A stretch of 64,000 nt of DNA from Pseudoalteromonas luteoviolacea (lineage in GTDB: Bacteria; Pseudomonadota; Gammaproteobacteria; Enterobacterales; Alteromonadaceae): positions 1 through 64,000 of the forward strand of contig NZ_MAUJ01000004.1 of NCBI RefSeq assembly GCF_001696455.1. The letters are read 5' to 3'. This document shows positions 8,365 to 17,361 of this stretch, in pieces (positions within the stretch are counted from its first letter, which is position 1; each line of letters begins with the position of its first letter). A program made the position numbers and the translations under genes. The notes beneath the pieces were generated by a model, which saw only the letters and a list, made by a program, of their open reading frames with translations, searched no databases and had not been told where the DNA came from.

Positions 8365-9204
8365 ATGACAAAAAATATGAAAAGCTGTCAATGGCTGTTT
8401 GAAAACTTATCAAACATAATTGTGCTCGATGCAGGGATAATCAAACCAGGAGAGAAGGGCAGATATCGCCCTCCAGCAATAATTCCTGATGCGCGGCGCT
8501 TTGATATTAGTAACAACTTAAGTGATGAATACTCCAACATGCCAAATATGATGTGCTCAGAACAAGTCTTTCAAGCCGAAATGCGCCAGTTAGGGATCAA
8601 TGATACCGACACGGTTGTGGTATATGATGACAAGGGGTTATTTAGTGCGGCTCGAGCTTGGTGGATGTTTAAGGCGATGGGGTTTGATCAAGTTTTTATT
8701 CTCGATGGTGGCTTAAAGCAGTGGATGGCATTGGGCTATGAAACGGTCACTGAATATGCCTCTGTGGAACAAATCGGTAACTTTACAGCGCAATCTAGAG
8801 CACATTACTTTATTGATAAAGAGCAGGTTCTGGAAGGTATCTCTGATCCTGAGGTGATGATGTTGGATGCGCGCGGCGAACAGCGGTTTAAGGGCATAGG
8901 GAAGGAACCTAGAGCTGGTATGCGAAGTGGGCATATTCCTCATAGTGTTAATTTACCTTATACCAGCGTACTGACAGAGCAGGGCTTATTAAAACCTCTA
9001 CCTGAGCTAGCGCAATTACTAAATAGTTTAGGAGTTAATGAGCAAGTAAAGACATTGCAATTTAGCTGTGGTTCTGGGATCACGGCATGTATATTAGCTT
9101 TGGTGGCTCTAGAATGTGGCTATTCGAGTCTGCATGTTTATGATGGTTCTTGGAGCGAGTGGGGTCAGTTAGAAGATTATCCAGTGGCTGTCAGTGAGAA
9201 CTAA
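8365..9204 (+). CDS. sulfurtransferase with tandem rhodanese domains
   Basis: A 279 aa protein of the thiosulfate / 3-mercaptopyruvate sulfurtransferase family (SseA-like). It has two rhodanese domains: an N-terminal inactive one (about 15-130, ending in VFILDGGLKQW) and a catalytic one (about 150-275) with the loop CGSGITA at 235-241, where Cys235 would carry the persulfide. The CGSGxTA loop is closer to mercaptopyruvate sulfurtransferases than to thiosulfate-specific rhodaneses. The segment DARGEQRFKGIGKEPRAGMRSGHIPHSVNLP is diagnostic. Single gene, expected to be cytoplasmic; converges on the ROK regulator with an 11-bp gap. Confidence 0.92.
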   Translation: MTKNMKSCQWLFENLSNIIVLDAGIIKPGEKGRYRPPAIIPDARRFDISNNLSDEYSNMPNMMCSEQVFQAEMRQLGINDTDTVVVYDDKGLFSAARAWWMFKAMGFDQVFILDGGLKQWMALGYETVTEYASVEQIGNFTAQSRAHYFIDKEQVLEGISDPEVMMLDARGEQRFKGIGKEPRAGMRSGHIPHSVNLPYTSVLTEQGLLKPLPELAQLLNSLGVNEQVKTLQFSCGSGITACILALVALECGYSSLHVYDGSWSEWGQLEDYPVAVSEN

Positions 9205-9215
9205 CGGGGCGTCGC

Positions 9216-10403
9216 TTACGCATAGATCAACTGTTGCACTTTACTTTGTAGGTAAGTCGGTGAGGTATAAAGTGTTTGCATGTTTTTATCATTGAGCGCC
9301 GCATGCAAAGGCAATGTTGATATGCCAACCATTGAGACTTCATTATTGTTGGGCGCTTTAATAAGGCGCACGATATCTCTGTTGCCTTGCTGTGCGATAG
9401 AGGGGATAAAAGGTCTCAATTGAGAAATCAAGTAATCTAGGCACGGTTCCCCTAAATCACCGCCAAGAATAATTGTCTGGGTATTGAGAATGGACTCCAA
9501 AGTATGAATTGCAATGCGCAACGGCTCTGTAGCTTGAGCTAGCCAGTTTTGACATGCAGAGTGTTTTATTGGATCTAAATGCTTAACCGACGTTAAAGGT
9601 TGCTTGTCATGCTTTTCAATGTAATGCCTCAGTGATACGAGGGATGCAAAATCATTCAATGTTCCCAGTTCACCTGTTGATTGATTAATTTCCGGAGTAA
9701 CAAAAATATCACCCAGAGCGCCAGTGAGACCATTTTGTCCGAGCATAATTTGACGATCATGAACGACCGCGGCTTCAATTTTGTTACCAAGATGAACGTA
9801 TATGAAATTATGAAGTGTTTTTGCCTCACCAAATAGCATTTGGTAAGCAGCACATGCTGAGGCAGTGGTCTCTATTGCAACTGGCATGACGAGCTTTTGG
9901 CTCAGCTCTTTTTGCAGTTTTTTACCTGCCTGATGCTGAAATAGAGTATCCCCTTGCTCTGTTTGCAAAGATAAACCCATTGCCAAAATCGACGGATGTT
10001 CAATATTACTTTCCCGTACCAATTGCTGAACTTCATTTGCAATGTTATCGCTGCTCCAAGCAATCTGTTTGTGAGAGGTTCTTTTAGCGAGGCATTCACC
10101 ATTCAGAAAATAAAGGCCAAGCTCAAACATGTCGGGTGAAATACGCACAGCTAATGTATGGCATGCTCTTTTGTTTAAACATAACATTTTAGAGGGTTTA
10201 CCCGCTCCTTCAGCGCGTTTAATACCAACTTCTTCAATTAAATTTACACTCAGTAAATCTTCTACCATGTTGGTAATGGTTTGTTTTGTGAGTTGGGTAT
10301 TTCGTGCAATCTCTGCGCGGGAGATAGGGCCGAGTGTCACAACTTGTGATAATACTAAACGTAAATTAGCGGCTTTGTTTTGTTTAGCATTTAACCCTTT
10401 CAA
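9216..10403 (-). CDS. ROK-family transcriptional regulator, degenerate ROK domain
   Basis: A 395 aa regulator with an N-terminal winged helix-turn-helix (about 12-75, including ISRAEIARNTQLTKQTITNMVEDLL) and a C-terminal ROK (NagC/XylR) domain. The ROK kinase features are lost: the ATP-binding DxGxT is replaced by VRISPDMFEL, and the CxCGxxGCxE zinc site is absent (GALGDIFVTPEINQSTGELG). So it is a sensor, not a kinase, and unusually diverged even among regulators. The start codon is TTG, supported by a strong GGAG 7 nt upstream. It is transcribed divergently from the sugar-type ABC operon and is its obvious candidate regulator. Confidence 0.85.
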   Translation of the reverse strand: MKGLNAKQNKAANLRLVLSQVVTLGPISRAEIARNTQLTKQTITNMVEDLLSVNLIEEVGIKRAEGAGKPSKMLCLNKRACHTLAVRISPDMFELGLYFLNGECLAKRTSHKQIAWSSDNIANEVQQLVRESNIEHPSILAMGLSLQTEQGDTLFQHQAGKKLQKELSQKLVMPVAIETTASACAAYQMLFGEAKTLHNFIYVHLGNKIEAAVVHDRQIMLGQNGLTGALGDIFVTPEINQSTGELGTLNDFASLVSLRHYIEKHDKQPLTSVKHLDPIKHSACQNWLAQATEPLRIAIHTLESILNTQTIILGGDLGEPCLDYLISQLRPFIPSIAQQGNRDIVRLIKAPNNNEVSMVGISTLPLHAALNDKNMQTLYTSPTYLQSKVQQLIYA

Positions 10404-10429
10404 TCTACTTCTCCGAGCTTGCCTGGTAT

Positions 10430-10517
10430 GATTTTAAAATCTGGAAGAGCTCTATCTTATTACACATATGAAAATTATCGAATAGTTTATCTCATTCAAC
10501 TAGGCCGACTTTGTCGG
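10430..10517. promoter_or_regulatory. palindromes between ROK regulator and ABC operon (candidate operators)
   Basis: Two perfect palindromic elements lie in the divergent intergenic region: GATTTTAAAATC (10430-10441) near the regulator start and CCGAC-ttt-GTCGG (10505-10517) just upstream of the ABC promoter -35. The first resembles the AT-rich core of ROK operators. Which one, if either, is bound is not shown by the sequence. Confidence 0.3.
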
Positions 10518-10536
10518 GGCAGTTAAGTAAAACTAA

Positions 10537-10565
10537 TTGACAAATATACGGCTGCTGATTAAATG
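10537..10565 (+). promoter_or_regulatory. predicted promoter of the sugar ABC operon
   Basis: A perfect -35 TTGACA (10537-10542), 17-bp spacer and -10 TAAATG (10560-10565). The ribosome site AAAGGA at 10585-10590 precedes the GTG start at 10598. Confidence 0.65.
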
Positions 10566-10597
10566 TACTGAGTTAGGATTAATTAAAGGAACATTGT

Positions 10598-11692
10598 GTG
10601 TCAAGGAAAGGGCTCAATCTACCTACCACAATGCGGTTTACATATTTCGTCAAAACAGGTTGGCGAAGTTTTTGGATAGGTGCACTTGTGTTTCCTATTT
10701 TAGGCTACTCATCAAGTAAGTACATGCTTACTCCCGATCAATCTATGCAAGTAAAAAGATCCAGATTGACTGCTGCAATGGCATGGCATGGTTCCAGTCC
10801 TTGGATAAGCGCTGTAACTCGGGGAGCAAAAAGCGAGTTTAGACGCTTGGGTATCGATGTCGTCGCGGTGACTGAAGCACACTATGACCCCGCAAAACAA
10901 GTTTCTGACTTGGAGACGTTAACGGCTTTGGAGCCTGATATTTTGCTCTCACTGAGTGTAGATGGATTGAGTACGAAACCAAGTTATCTACAGATGGTGG
11001 ACGCAGGCACCAAGCTCGTGCTCCTTAGTAATCCGATTTCAGGTTTTAGGCACGGTGTTGATTTTGCCGGTATCGTGAAAGATGATGTGGATGGGATGGG
11101 GCAGGCCGCTGCACACTTGGTTGCTAAAGCCATTTTGGGTAAAGGCCAAGTGGGTGTCATTTATCATGAAGCTAATTACCCCATAACAAATCGACGAGAT
11201 AGAGCTTTTAGAAAGGCATTGCAACGCTACCCAGAAATTCAAATTGTAAGCGAAAAAGGGTTCACCAAAAAAACGCAAACGGCTCAACTTACTGCAGCAA
11301 TGATGATCCAGCACCCCAGTATTAATGCAATATATGTGTCCTGGGATGCCGCGGCTGAAGGAGTCATAGAAGCATTGCGTATAAGCGGCCATAAACACAC
11401 AAAGGTGATCACCCATGATTTGGGATTAAACAATTTGATCGACATGGCGTTGGGCGGGAATATGTACGCTACGGTGTCTGATCGACCCAATGAGATGGGG
11501 AAACTAATGGCAAGGATTGGTGCCGCAGCGGCAATTGGTGCTCAGACACCATTATATACGCAAGTTGACTTTAATACCGTAACACGCGAAAACATTGCCG
11601 CATCTTGGCAAATCGCCTTTGCAACCGACTTACCAAAGCTACTGCAACAAGTACTGAAACCTAACGAACGGCAAAAGGTATCTAAACAATGA
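10598..11692 (+). CDS. ABC importer periplasmic binding protein (sugar type, Peripla_BP)
   Basis: A 364 aa substrate-binding protein of the ribose/galactose class (type 1 periplasmic fold). A hydrophobic segment at about 22-38 acts as signal or anchor. Two Rossmann-like lobes are visible: WHGSSPWISAVTRGAKSEFRRLGI in the first and AIYVSWDAAAEGVIEALRISG plus VITHDLGLNNLIDMALGGNMYATVSDRP in the second, all standard for this family. Start is GTG at 10598, 7 nt after AAAGGA; the ATG at 10631 lacks a ribosome site. First gene of a coupled operon (4-bp ATGA overlap with the permease). The substrate cannot be read from the sequence; a monosaccharide is the usual ligand. Confidence 0.88.
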   Translation: MSRKGLNLPTTMRFTYFVKTGWRSFWIGALVFPILGYSSSKYMLTPDQSMQVKRSRLTAAMAWHGSSPWISAVTRGAKSEFRRLGIDVVAVTEAHYDPAKQVSDLETLTALEPDILLSLSVDGLSTKPSYLQMVDAGTKLVLLSNPISGFRHGVDFAGIVKDDVDGMGQAAAHLVAKAILGKGQVGVIYHEANYPITNRRDRAFRKALQRYPEIQIVSEKGFTKKTQTAQLTAAMMIQHPSINAIYVSWDAAAEGVIEALRISGHKHTKVITHDLGLNNLIDMALGGNMYATVSDRPNEMGKLMARIGAAAAIGAQTPLYTQVDFNTVTRENIAASWQIAFATDLPKLLQQVLKPNERQKVSKQ

Positions 11693-12627
11693 GTTCAGTT
11701 ACACAAGTGACGGCAAAAGCACTTGTTTATTATGCTTTTGTATTGACCGTGGTGATCTTCACTTTTGTATTGCATAACAGTGCATTTTTCTCGGTAGAGA
11801 ATTGGTTGAATATCGCGCGTCAAACCGCCCCCGTTGTGATCATGGCTATCGGGTTGAACTTTGCCTTATCTGTTGGGATGCTCGACCTTTCCATTGGTGC
11901 GGTTGTGGCTTTGTCGGGGCTGGTGGCCGCGATGTTATTGCCTGATTATGGGGTTATGATTGCCTCAGTGGTTGCGCTTAGTTTAGGTGGTGCTATTGGT
12001 GCGTTTAATGGCTATCTCTCACTTCGTTTGGCAATTCCTTCTTTGATTGTGACCTTGGGTACTATGGTCTTTTTGAGTGGCTTCGTGCGTTACTTATCAG
12101 GTCTTGAGTCCATTCCCATTTTAAATAAACCTTTTTTGATCCTCTTTGGTGGAGGTAGTTTGTTTGGCTTACCGAGCCTGTTATTTTGGGTTATAGGGAT
12201 CGCTGCTTGTGTTTATTGTATTTTTAATTATTTACAGCTGGGTAGGCGCTTGTTGGCAACGGGCGCGAACTCAAATGCTGCGCAGGCTATGGGGGTTGAT
12301 ACGGACAAAATACGTATTATCGCAATGTCGCTTTCGGGAATGTTTGCTGCATTAGCTGGGCTGCTTTACGCCGGAAGAATGCAAAGCGCGCGATATACCT
12401 TGGGTGAGTCAGAGTTGATAACAGTCATTGCGGCGGTTGCAATAGGTGGTGGCAGCCTAATGGGTGGCCAAGTGAGTATTTGGGGAACGGTGTTAGGGGT
12501 CTGGCTTATTGGTGTGTTGAATAACGGGCTAATTTTATCTGGGTTCTCAAGCAATGCGCAGATGATGATGAAGGGCATCATCCTTGTTGTTGCTGTAGGT
12601 ATCACTTATAGGGCCCGTAAGTCATGA
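11689..12627 (+). CDS. ABC importer permease, RbsC-like
   Basis: A 312 aa polytopic inner-membrane protein of the BPD_transp_2 family (RbsC/XylH/FrcC). The signature GLNFALSVGMLDLSIGAVVAL lies at about 56-76, and the EAA-like contact region is AQAMGVDTDKIR. The C-terminal AAVAIGGGSLMGG and the hydrophobic profile indicate about nine to ten membrane segments. It overlaps both the binding-protein gene upstream and the ATPase gene downstream by 4 bp, so all three are translationally coupled. Confidence 0.92.
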   Translation: MSSVTQVTAKALVYYAFVLTVVIFTFVLHNSAFFSVENWLNIARQTAPVVIMAIGLNFALSVGMLDLSIGAVVALSGLVAAMLLPDYGVMIASVVALSLGGAIGAFNGYLSLRLAIPSLIVTLGTMVFLSGFVRYLSGLESIPILNKPFLILFGGGSLFGLPSLLFWVIGIAACVYCIFNYLQLGRRLLATGANSNAAQAMGVDTDKIRIIAMSLSGMFAALAGLLYAGRMQSARYTLGESELITVIAAVAIGGGSLMGGQVSIWGTVLGVWLIGVLNNGLILSGFSSNAQMMMKGIILVVAVGITYRARKS

Positions 12628-13406
12628 TACGCACAGCATTAGATCAAATTGCGATCCAAGTGGTGGATTTACATAAATACTTTGATGACGCCGCTGTGCT
12701 GAGAGGCGTTGATTTTACCGTGCATCGAGGAGAGGTTGTTGCTTTACTGGGTGACAATGGCGCTGGCAAGTCAACACTCGTTAATTGTATTGCAGGAAAA
12801 CTACTGCCAACCCGTGGTGAGATCCAAATAATGGGGTCCTCACACATTATTAACTCACCACACAAAGCTCAAAAGTTGGGAATTTCGGTCGTTTATCAGG
12901 ATTTGGCATTAATAAAGGAAATGACCGTGGTTGAAAACCTATTTCTAAATAGAGAGATAAAGCACCGTAACCAGTTTTTAAAGCGCTTGGGTTGGCTCGA
13001 TAAAAAAGCCATGAGACAGCGAGCTAAAAAGTTATTACGGCGCTTGGGAAGTGAGAATATTGAGTTAGAGATACCAGTATCTAAGCTTTCTGGTGGGCAA
13101 CAACAAATAGTGGCTTTGGTGCGAAGTGTAATTTCAGGTGCTGATATCATCGTTATGGATGAGCCGACCGCAGCGCTCGGTAATGAACAATGTAATCAGG
13201 TTATTGAGTTGATCCGCCTGTTGAGTACTCAGGGGGTTACGATTATCCTGATTAGTCATAATTTAGGGCAAGTAACCAAGCTCTGTGATCGAGCTGTGGT
13301 ATTATGTGAAGGACAAACGGTGGCGGATGTCGCCGTTAAAGAGGTTGACCAACTAGCGCTACTTGCCTTGATGAGTGGAGTAGAACCAAATCGCTTTTCT
13401 GCCTGA
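12624..13406 (+). CDS. ABC importer ATPase, single-domain (FrcA type)
   Basis: A 260 aa ATPase with Walker A GDNGAGKST (43-51), signature LSGGQQQ (155-161), Walker B DIIVMDEP (174-181) and H-loop His212. Most sugar importers with RbsC-type permeases use a ~500 aa fused two-domain ATPase (RbsA, XylG); this one is a single domain and must work as a homodimer, as in the fructose FrcBCA system. That system also has a ROK regulator next to it, so this locus resembles the frc layout. Substrate identity remains inference. Confidence 0.9.
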   Translation: MIRTALDQIAIQVVDLHKYFDDAAVLRGVDFTVHRGEVVALLGDNGAGKSTLVNCIAGKLLPTRGEIQIMGSSHIINSPHKAQKLGISVVYQDLALIKEMTVVENLFLNREIKHRNQFLKRLGWLDKKAMRQRAKKLLRRLGSENIELEIPVSKLSGGQQQIVALVRSVISGADIIVMDEPTAALGNEQCNQVIELIRLLSTQGVTIILISHNLGQVTKLCDRAVVLCEGQTVADVAVKEVDQLALLALMSGVEPNRFSA

Positions 13407-13415
13407 GGGGTAAAT

Positions 13416-13733
13416 ATGGAATATGTTGAGGCGTTAAAGGCGTTTGCACAATGCAGTGAGAATAAAGATGAGGCGATGTCTGTTTTGGTGAAGACCGCAG
13501 ATGGCAATGGTCGTTTTCATGTCACAGCACCTATGTTCAAAGCGGTTCTACAACAGGCCGTAGATGAAAAATTAAGTTTAGATGAGCTAGAGTTCTGGGC
13601 TTCAATCTTACTTCAACGTGAAGACTTTAAAGTGGATGAACTTGAAGGGAGCTTATATGCATTATCGGAGCCCGAGCTAATGGGAGGGCTAGATAAGGCC
13701 AAAATAGAGCGCTTGATAGCGCTGCTAGATTGA
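13416..13733 (+). CDS. small acidic protein of unknown function
   Basis: A 105 aa soluble, acidic, largely helical protein not assigned to a family. A good ribosome site (GAGGGG, 5 nt before ATG) and a 9-bp gap after the ABC ATPase suggest it is the fourth gene of the importer operon. It has no signal peptide and no cysteine-based motif; the C-terminal half (LEGSLYALSEPELMGGLDKA) looks amphipathic. It ends 14 bp before the converging fbp stop with no terminator between. Confidence 0.7.
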   Translation: MEYVEALKAFAQCSENKDEAMSVLVKTADGNGRFHVTAPMFKAVLQQAVDEKLSLDELEFWASILLQREDFKVDELEGSLYALSEPELMGGLDKAKIERLIALLD

Positions 13734-13747
13734 CCTCATGGTAAGGG

Positions 13748-14716
13748 TTACTTGTGGTAAGTCAAACAAGTTTCCACTTCATTTTTAGAGCCTAAGATCA
13801 CCGCAACACGCTGGTGGATATCATTAGGTTCAATATCTAGAATGCGTGACTCTCCCGTGTGAGCAAGGCCGCCTGCTTGTTCAACAAGCATCGCCATTGG
13901 GTTTGCTTCGTATAGTAGCCTTAGTTTGTATGGCTTTTCTGGGTTCTTAGTGTCTGCAGGGTATGTGAATAAACCACCGCGACACAAAACGCGATGTACG
14001 TCACCAACCATTGCCGCAATCCAACGCATGTTGAAGTTTTTCTGGCGTGGCCCTTCGTTTCCAGCCAGTAGATCAGCGATATAGTCTTTCATTGCTGGTT
14101 GCCAGTGGCGTTGGTTAGAGGCATTGATTGCGAATTCTTGCGTATCTTCAGGGATTTTCGCAAAGTCTTCAGTTAACAAGAAGCTGCCATGCGTTTTATC
14201 TAGTGTAAAGATGCGTGTGCCTTTACCAGTAGAAAGCGCCAGTGTGGTAGATGGGCCGTAGAGTACGTAACCTGCGGCTATTTGGTTTTTGCCTGGTTGC
14301 ATGAAAATAGCTGGATCAGCAGGGTCTGATCCTTCTGGTGCTTCCATAATAGAGAAGATAGTACCCACTAAAGAGTTAATGTCGGTATTTGACGAGCCAT
14401 CTAATGGGTCAAAAGAGACAATAAACTTCGCATCCGGATTACCTGCAACTGTGTAATCTTCTTCTTCAGAGGCAATGGCTTTAACATAGCCAGACTCCAG
14501 CAAGATGTCCTTAATCAATTGATTAGAAAGCACATCTAGCTTCTTTTGCGTTTCACCTTGAATATTTTCATCCAAAGTTGAACCTAATACACCAGACAGT
14601 GCACCTTGTCCTACGCGAAAAGAGATTTCTTTACAAGCGGCTAAGATAGTTCGGATAAGAGACACTAATTCTCTAGAACAACCATCTTCAAATAACACCG
14701 GCGGTAATCTACGCAT
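13748..14716 (-). CDS. fbp: fructose-1,6-bisphosphatase class I
   Basis: Gluconeogenic phosphatase, 322 aa, converting fructose 1,6-bisphosphate to fructose 6-phosphate with Mg2+. The class I metal-binding signature FDPLDGSSN lies at 102-110, followed by [18 protein letters not shown] upstream supplies further metal ligands. The C-terminal region has the substrate blocks [21 protein letters not shown] and [21 protein letters not shown]. Full length, single gene, cytoplasmic. Confidence 0.96.
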   Translation of the reverse strand: MRRLPPVLFEDGCSRELVSLIRTILAACKEISFRVGQGALSGVLGSTLDENIQGETQKKLDVLSNQLIKDILLESGYVKAIASEEEDYTVAGNPDAKFIVSFDPLDGSSNTDINSLVGTIFSIMEAPEGSDPADPAIFMQPGKNQIAAGYVLYGPSTTLALSTGKGTRIFTLDKTHGSFLLTEDFAKIPEDTQEFAINASNQRHWQPAMKDYIADLLAGNEGPRQKNFNMRWIAAMVGDVHRVLCRGGLFTYPADTKNPEKPYKLRLLYEANPMAMLVEQAGGLAHTGESRILDIEPNDIHQRVAVILGSKNEVETCLTYHK

Positions 14717-14875
14717 ATTTTAAATCCTGATAACGTTTGTCGGGCCGCAGTGAAGTGTATGTGAGAGTGTCACTGCAGGCTGCGCTGAATTTCGTCTTGA
14801 TTCACTGTTTTTTGTATACAATTTTATATACTAGATAAAAACAATCACAAAACATGAAATAACAAAGACACAATT

Positions 14876-17302
14876 ATGATAAAGAGACGTATGACACCTT
14901 ATCTCGTTTCGGCCTTGTTGTTGCCTATGATAACGCATGCTCAGGCAGCAATTAAGTCCATAGACGAATTTACTGATAAGTTTAATCACTTTCCGGGCTA
15001 TTATTCGTTTTATAGTGACAATAGCAGCGGCAAAGTCTACTTAGATGTAGATAAACTTGCTCAGCCATTCTTATTACAGCATAGCTTGCCTTATGGGGTT
15101 GGTTCAAATGACATTGGACTCGATAGAGGCCAACTAGGCGGGACGCACCTTGTTCAATTTGAACGATTTGGTGACAAAGTTATGCTTCGAGCAAACAACA
15201 CCTACTATCGTGCTAGTGCTGACAACAGTGCCGAACAGCAGAGTGTCAAAGAAGCATTCGCTTCAAGTATTTTGCATGGATTTAAAGTTGTCGCAGAAGA
15301 CTCAGACAGTGTACTTATCGATTACACACCGTATTTACTTTCAGATGTACATGGTGTGAGTCGTCGTTTAAAGGCCACTAAGCAAGGTAGTTATAGTCTG
15401 GATAAAAGCCGCAGTGCGGTATATGCATCTCGCTCAAAAGCATTTGTAAAAAACACGGAGTTAGAAGCAGTATTAACCTTTAAAGGTAAAGACCCCGGCA
15501 AGTATGTGCGTCAAGCGGTTGCAGATCCTTACGCCATTACTGTGCATCAAAGACACTCTTTGATTGCTCTACCTGATAAAAACTACACGCCGCGTAAATT
15601 CCACCCTCAATCTGGATTTTGGAGCATCGAACATAAAGACTACTCAGCACCGCTGGGCGAGTCTATGTATGTACGTTACATCCCGCGTCACCGCTTGGAA
15701 AAGAAAGATCCAACGGCCAAAATATCTGAAGCAGTAAAACCCATTGTTTATTACTTAGATCCGGGTGTACCTGAGCCTGTAAAAACGGCATTGCTTGATG
15801 GCGCACGCTGGTGGGAGCAAGCGTTCGAAGCGGCTGGTTACAAAGATGCGTTTCAAGTCAAAATGCTACCAGAGCATGCTGATCCAATGGATGTACGCTA
15901 TAACGTGATCCAATGGGTACACAGAGCCACACGAGGTTGGTCATACGGTGCATCTGTAGTAGACCCACGCAGTGGTGAAATCATTAAAGGCCACGTAACC
16001 TTAGGGTCGCTTCGTGTGCGCCAAGATATTTTGATTGCTGAAGCCCTTGCCGCACCATTTATAAAAGGCGATGAGGTAACACAAAAGCTGCATGAGATGG
16101 CGCTAGATCGCATTCGCCAATTGAGTGCGCATGAAATTGGTCATACTTTGGGTATCGCCCACAACTTTGCCGCTTCTGGTAATGAGCGAGCATCGGTGAT
16201 GGATTATCCGCACCCATTGGTACAGTTTGATGGGCAAGGCAAGCTTGATGTCAGTGAAGGCTATGCGAAGGGCATGGGTGCTTGGGATATTCAAGCTGTA
16301 AAATATGGGTACAGTGATTTTTCAGCGAGCAATGAAGCAGAGTCGCTTGCGCGTGTGATCAAAGAGACCAAAGATCTTGGCCTTGGTTATATTTCTGATG
16401 CGGATGCACGACCAAAAGGGGGAGCTCACCCCAGTGCGCACCTATGGGACAACGGTGCAGACCCCGCGACAGAGCTGCGCAGAGTCCTTGGGATCCGCAA
16501 GCAAGCTTTGGCGCAATTTGGTGTCAACAACATTCAAAATGGGGTGGCGCTTTCGCAACTTGAAGAGAAGCTGGTTCCTCTTTACCTATTCCACCGTTAT
16601 CAAGTTGAGTCTGTCGTTAAGTTGATCGGCGGTGTTGATTATCACTATGAAGTGCGTGGCGAGGGGTCATTGAAAGGTGCTGAAGTTGTCGTGAAATCAG
16701 AGCAAGCAGATGCATTACAGGCTCTATTAGAAACAATTACACCAGACGCTTTGGCGATTCCTGAATCTGTTTTAGCGGTAATACCACCAAAAGCTTACGG
16801 AGAATCTCGTAATCGGGAAAGTGTGCATGGGCGCACGGGGCTGCCACTGGATGCAATGGCTTTGCCTGAAATGGCGAGTTTACACACACTCAATCTGCTA
16901 TTAAATGCAGAAAGGCTAAATCGTGTTGCTCAGCAATATGCAAGAAACCCCAAGCATCTTGGTAGTAATGAATTGCTGACCAAACTGCACACCGCTGTGT
17001 TTGAAAGCACTGCTAACTCGCCAATGGCAAAGAAATTAAATGAGCGAGTTCAATACCTAACAGCACATAGAATGGCGACGCTGAGTGCGAGCTCAAAAGT
17101 CGATCCAGAAGTACAAGCGCAACTACGCTTTTACTTACAGCAAGTGGCAGATGAGTATACCGACCAATCTATGTTCTCAAGCGCTGATAAAGCAAAAGCA
17201 TTTGAGCAATTTCTAGGCGAGCATATTCAATATTTCTTAAAACGAGGCAAGTGGCCAGATAGCTTTAAACCGCTAGCGATGCCACCCGGTTCACCGATTT
17301 AA
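14876..17302 (+). CDS. secreted zinc metalloprotease, metzincin-like (DUF5117/DUF4953 type)
   Basis: An 808 aa exported protein with a signal peptide (residues 1-25, ending AQA) and a central protease domain. The zinc motif HEIGHTLGIAH (419-429) is a complete HExxHxxGxxH metzincin signature with the three His ligands 419, 423 and 429; VMDYP (Met442) fits a Met-turn. The large N-terminal region and the layout match the bacterial zinc-dependent metalloproteases annotated through DUF5118/DUF5117/DUF4953. The C-terminal 300 residues are predicted helical. Likely periplasmic or outer-surface; substrate unknown. Followed by a bidirectional terminator. Confidence 0.88.
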   Translation: MIKRRMTPYLVSALLLPMITHAQAAIKSIDEFTDKFNHFPGYYSFYSDNSSGKVYLDVDKLAQPFLLQHSLPYGVGSNDIGLDRGQLGGTHLVQFERFGDKVMLRANNTYYRASADNSAEQQSVKEAFASSILHGFKVVAEDSDSVLIDYTPYLLSDVHGVSRRLKATKQGSYSLDKSRSAVYASRSKAFVKNTELEAVLTFKGKDPGKYVRQAVADPYAITVHQRHSLIALPDKNYTPRKFHPQSGFWSIEHKDYSAPLGESMYVRYIPRHRLEKKDPTAKISEAVKPIVYYLDPGVPEPVKTALLDGARWWEQAFEAAGYKDAFQVKMLPEHADPMDVRYNVIQWVHRATRGWSYGASVVDPRSGEIIKGHVTLGSLRVRQDILIAEALAAPFIKGDEVTQKLHEMALDRIRQLSAHEIGHTLGIAHNFAASGNERASVMDYPHPLVQFDGQGKLDVSEGYAKGMGAWDIQAVKYGYSDFSASNEAESLARVIKETKDLGLGYISDADARPKGGAHPSAHLWDNGADPATELRRVLGIRKQALAQFGVNNIQNGVALSQLEEKLVPLYLFHRYQVESVVKLIGGVDYHYEVRGEGSLKGAEVVVKSEQADALQALLETITPDALAIPESVLAVIPPKAYGESRNRESVHGRTGLPLDAMALPEMASLHTLNLLLNAERLNRVAQQYARNPKHLGSNELLTKLHTAVFESTANSPMAKKLNERVQYLTAHRMATLSASSKVDPEVQAQLRFYLQQVADEYTDQSMFSSADKAKAFEQFLGEHIQYFLKRGKWPDSFKPLAMPPGSPI

Positions 17303-17310
17303 GCAATAAA

Positions 17311-17335
17311 AAAAGCCCCTTAATAGGGGCTTTTT
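17311..17335. terminator. bidirectional terminator
   Basis: AAAAGCCCC-ttaata-GGGGCTTTTT; A-tract before and T-tract after, serving the metalloprotease gene and the converging metF gene. Confidence 0.85.
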
Positions 17336-17361
17336 ACTACGAATATTGGGTGAATAATTAA

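Noticed and set aside
11039-11416. 125-codon ORF antisense to the sugar-binding protein
   Set aside because: Shadow frame; Cys/His-rich composition typical of antisense translation.
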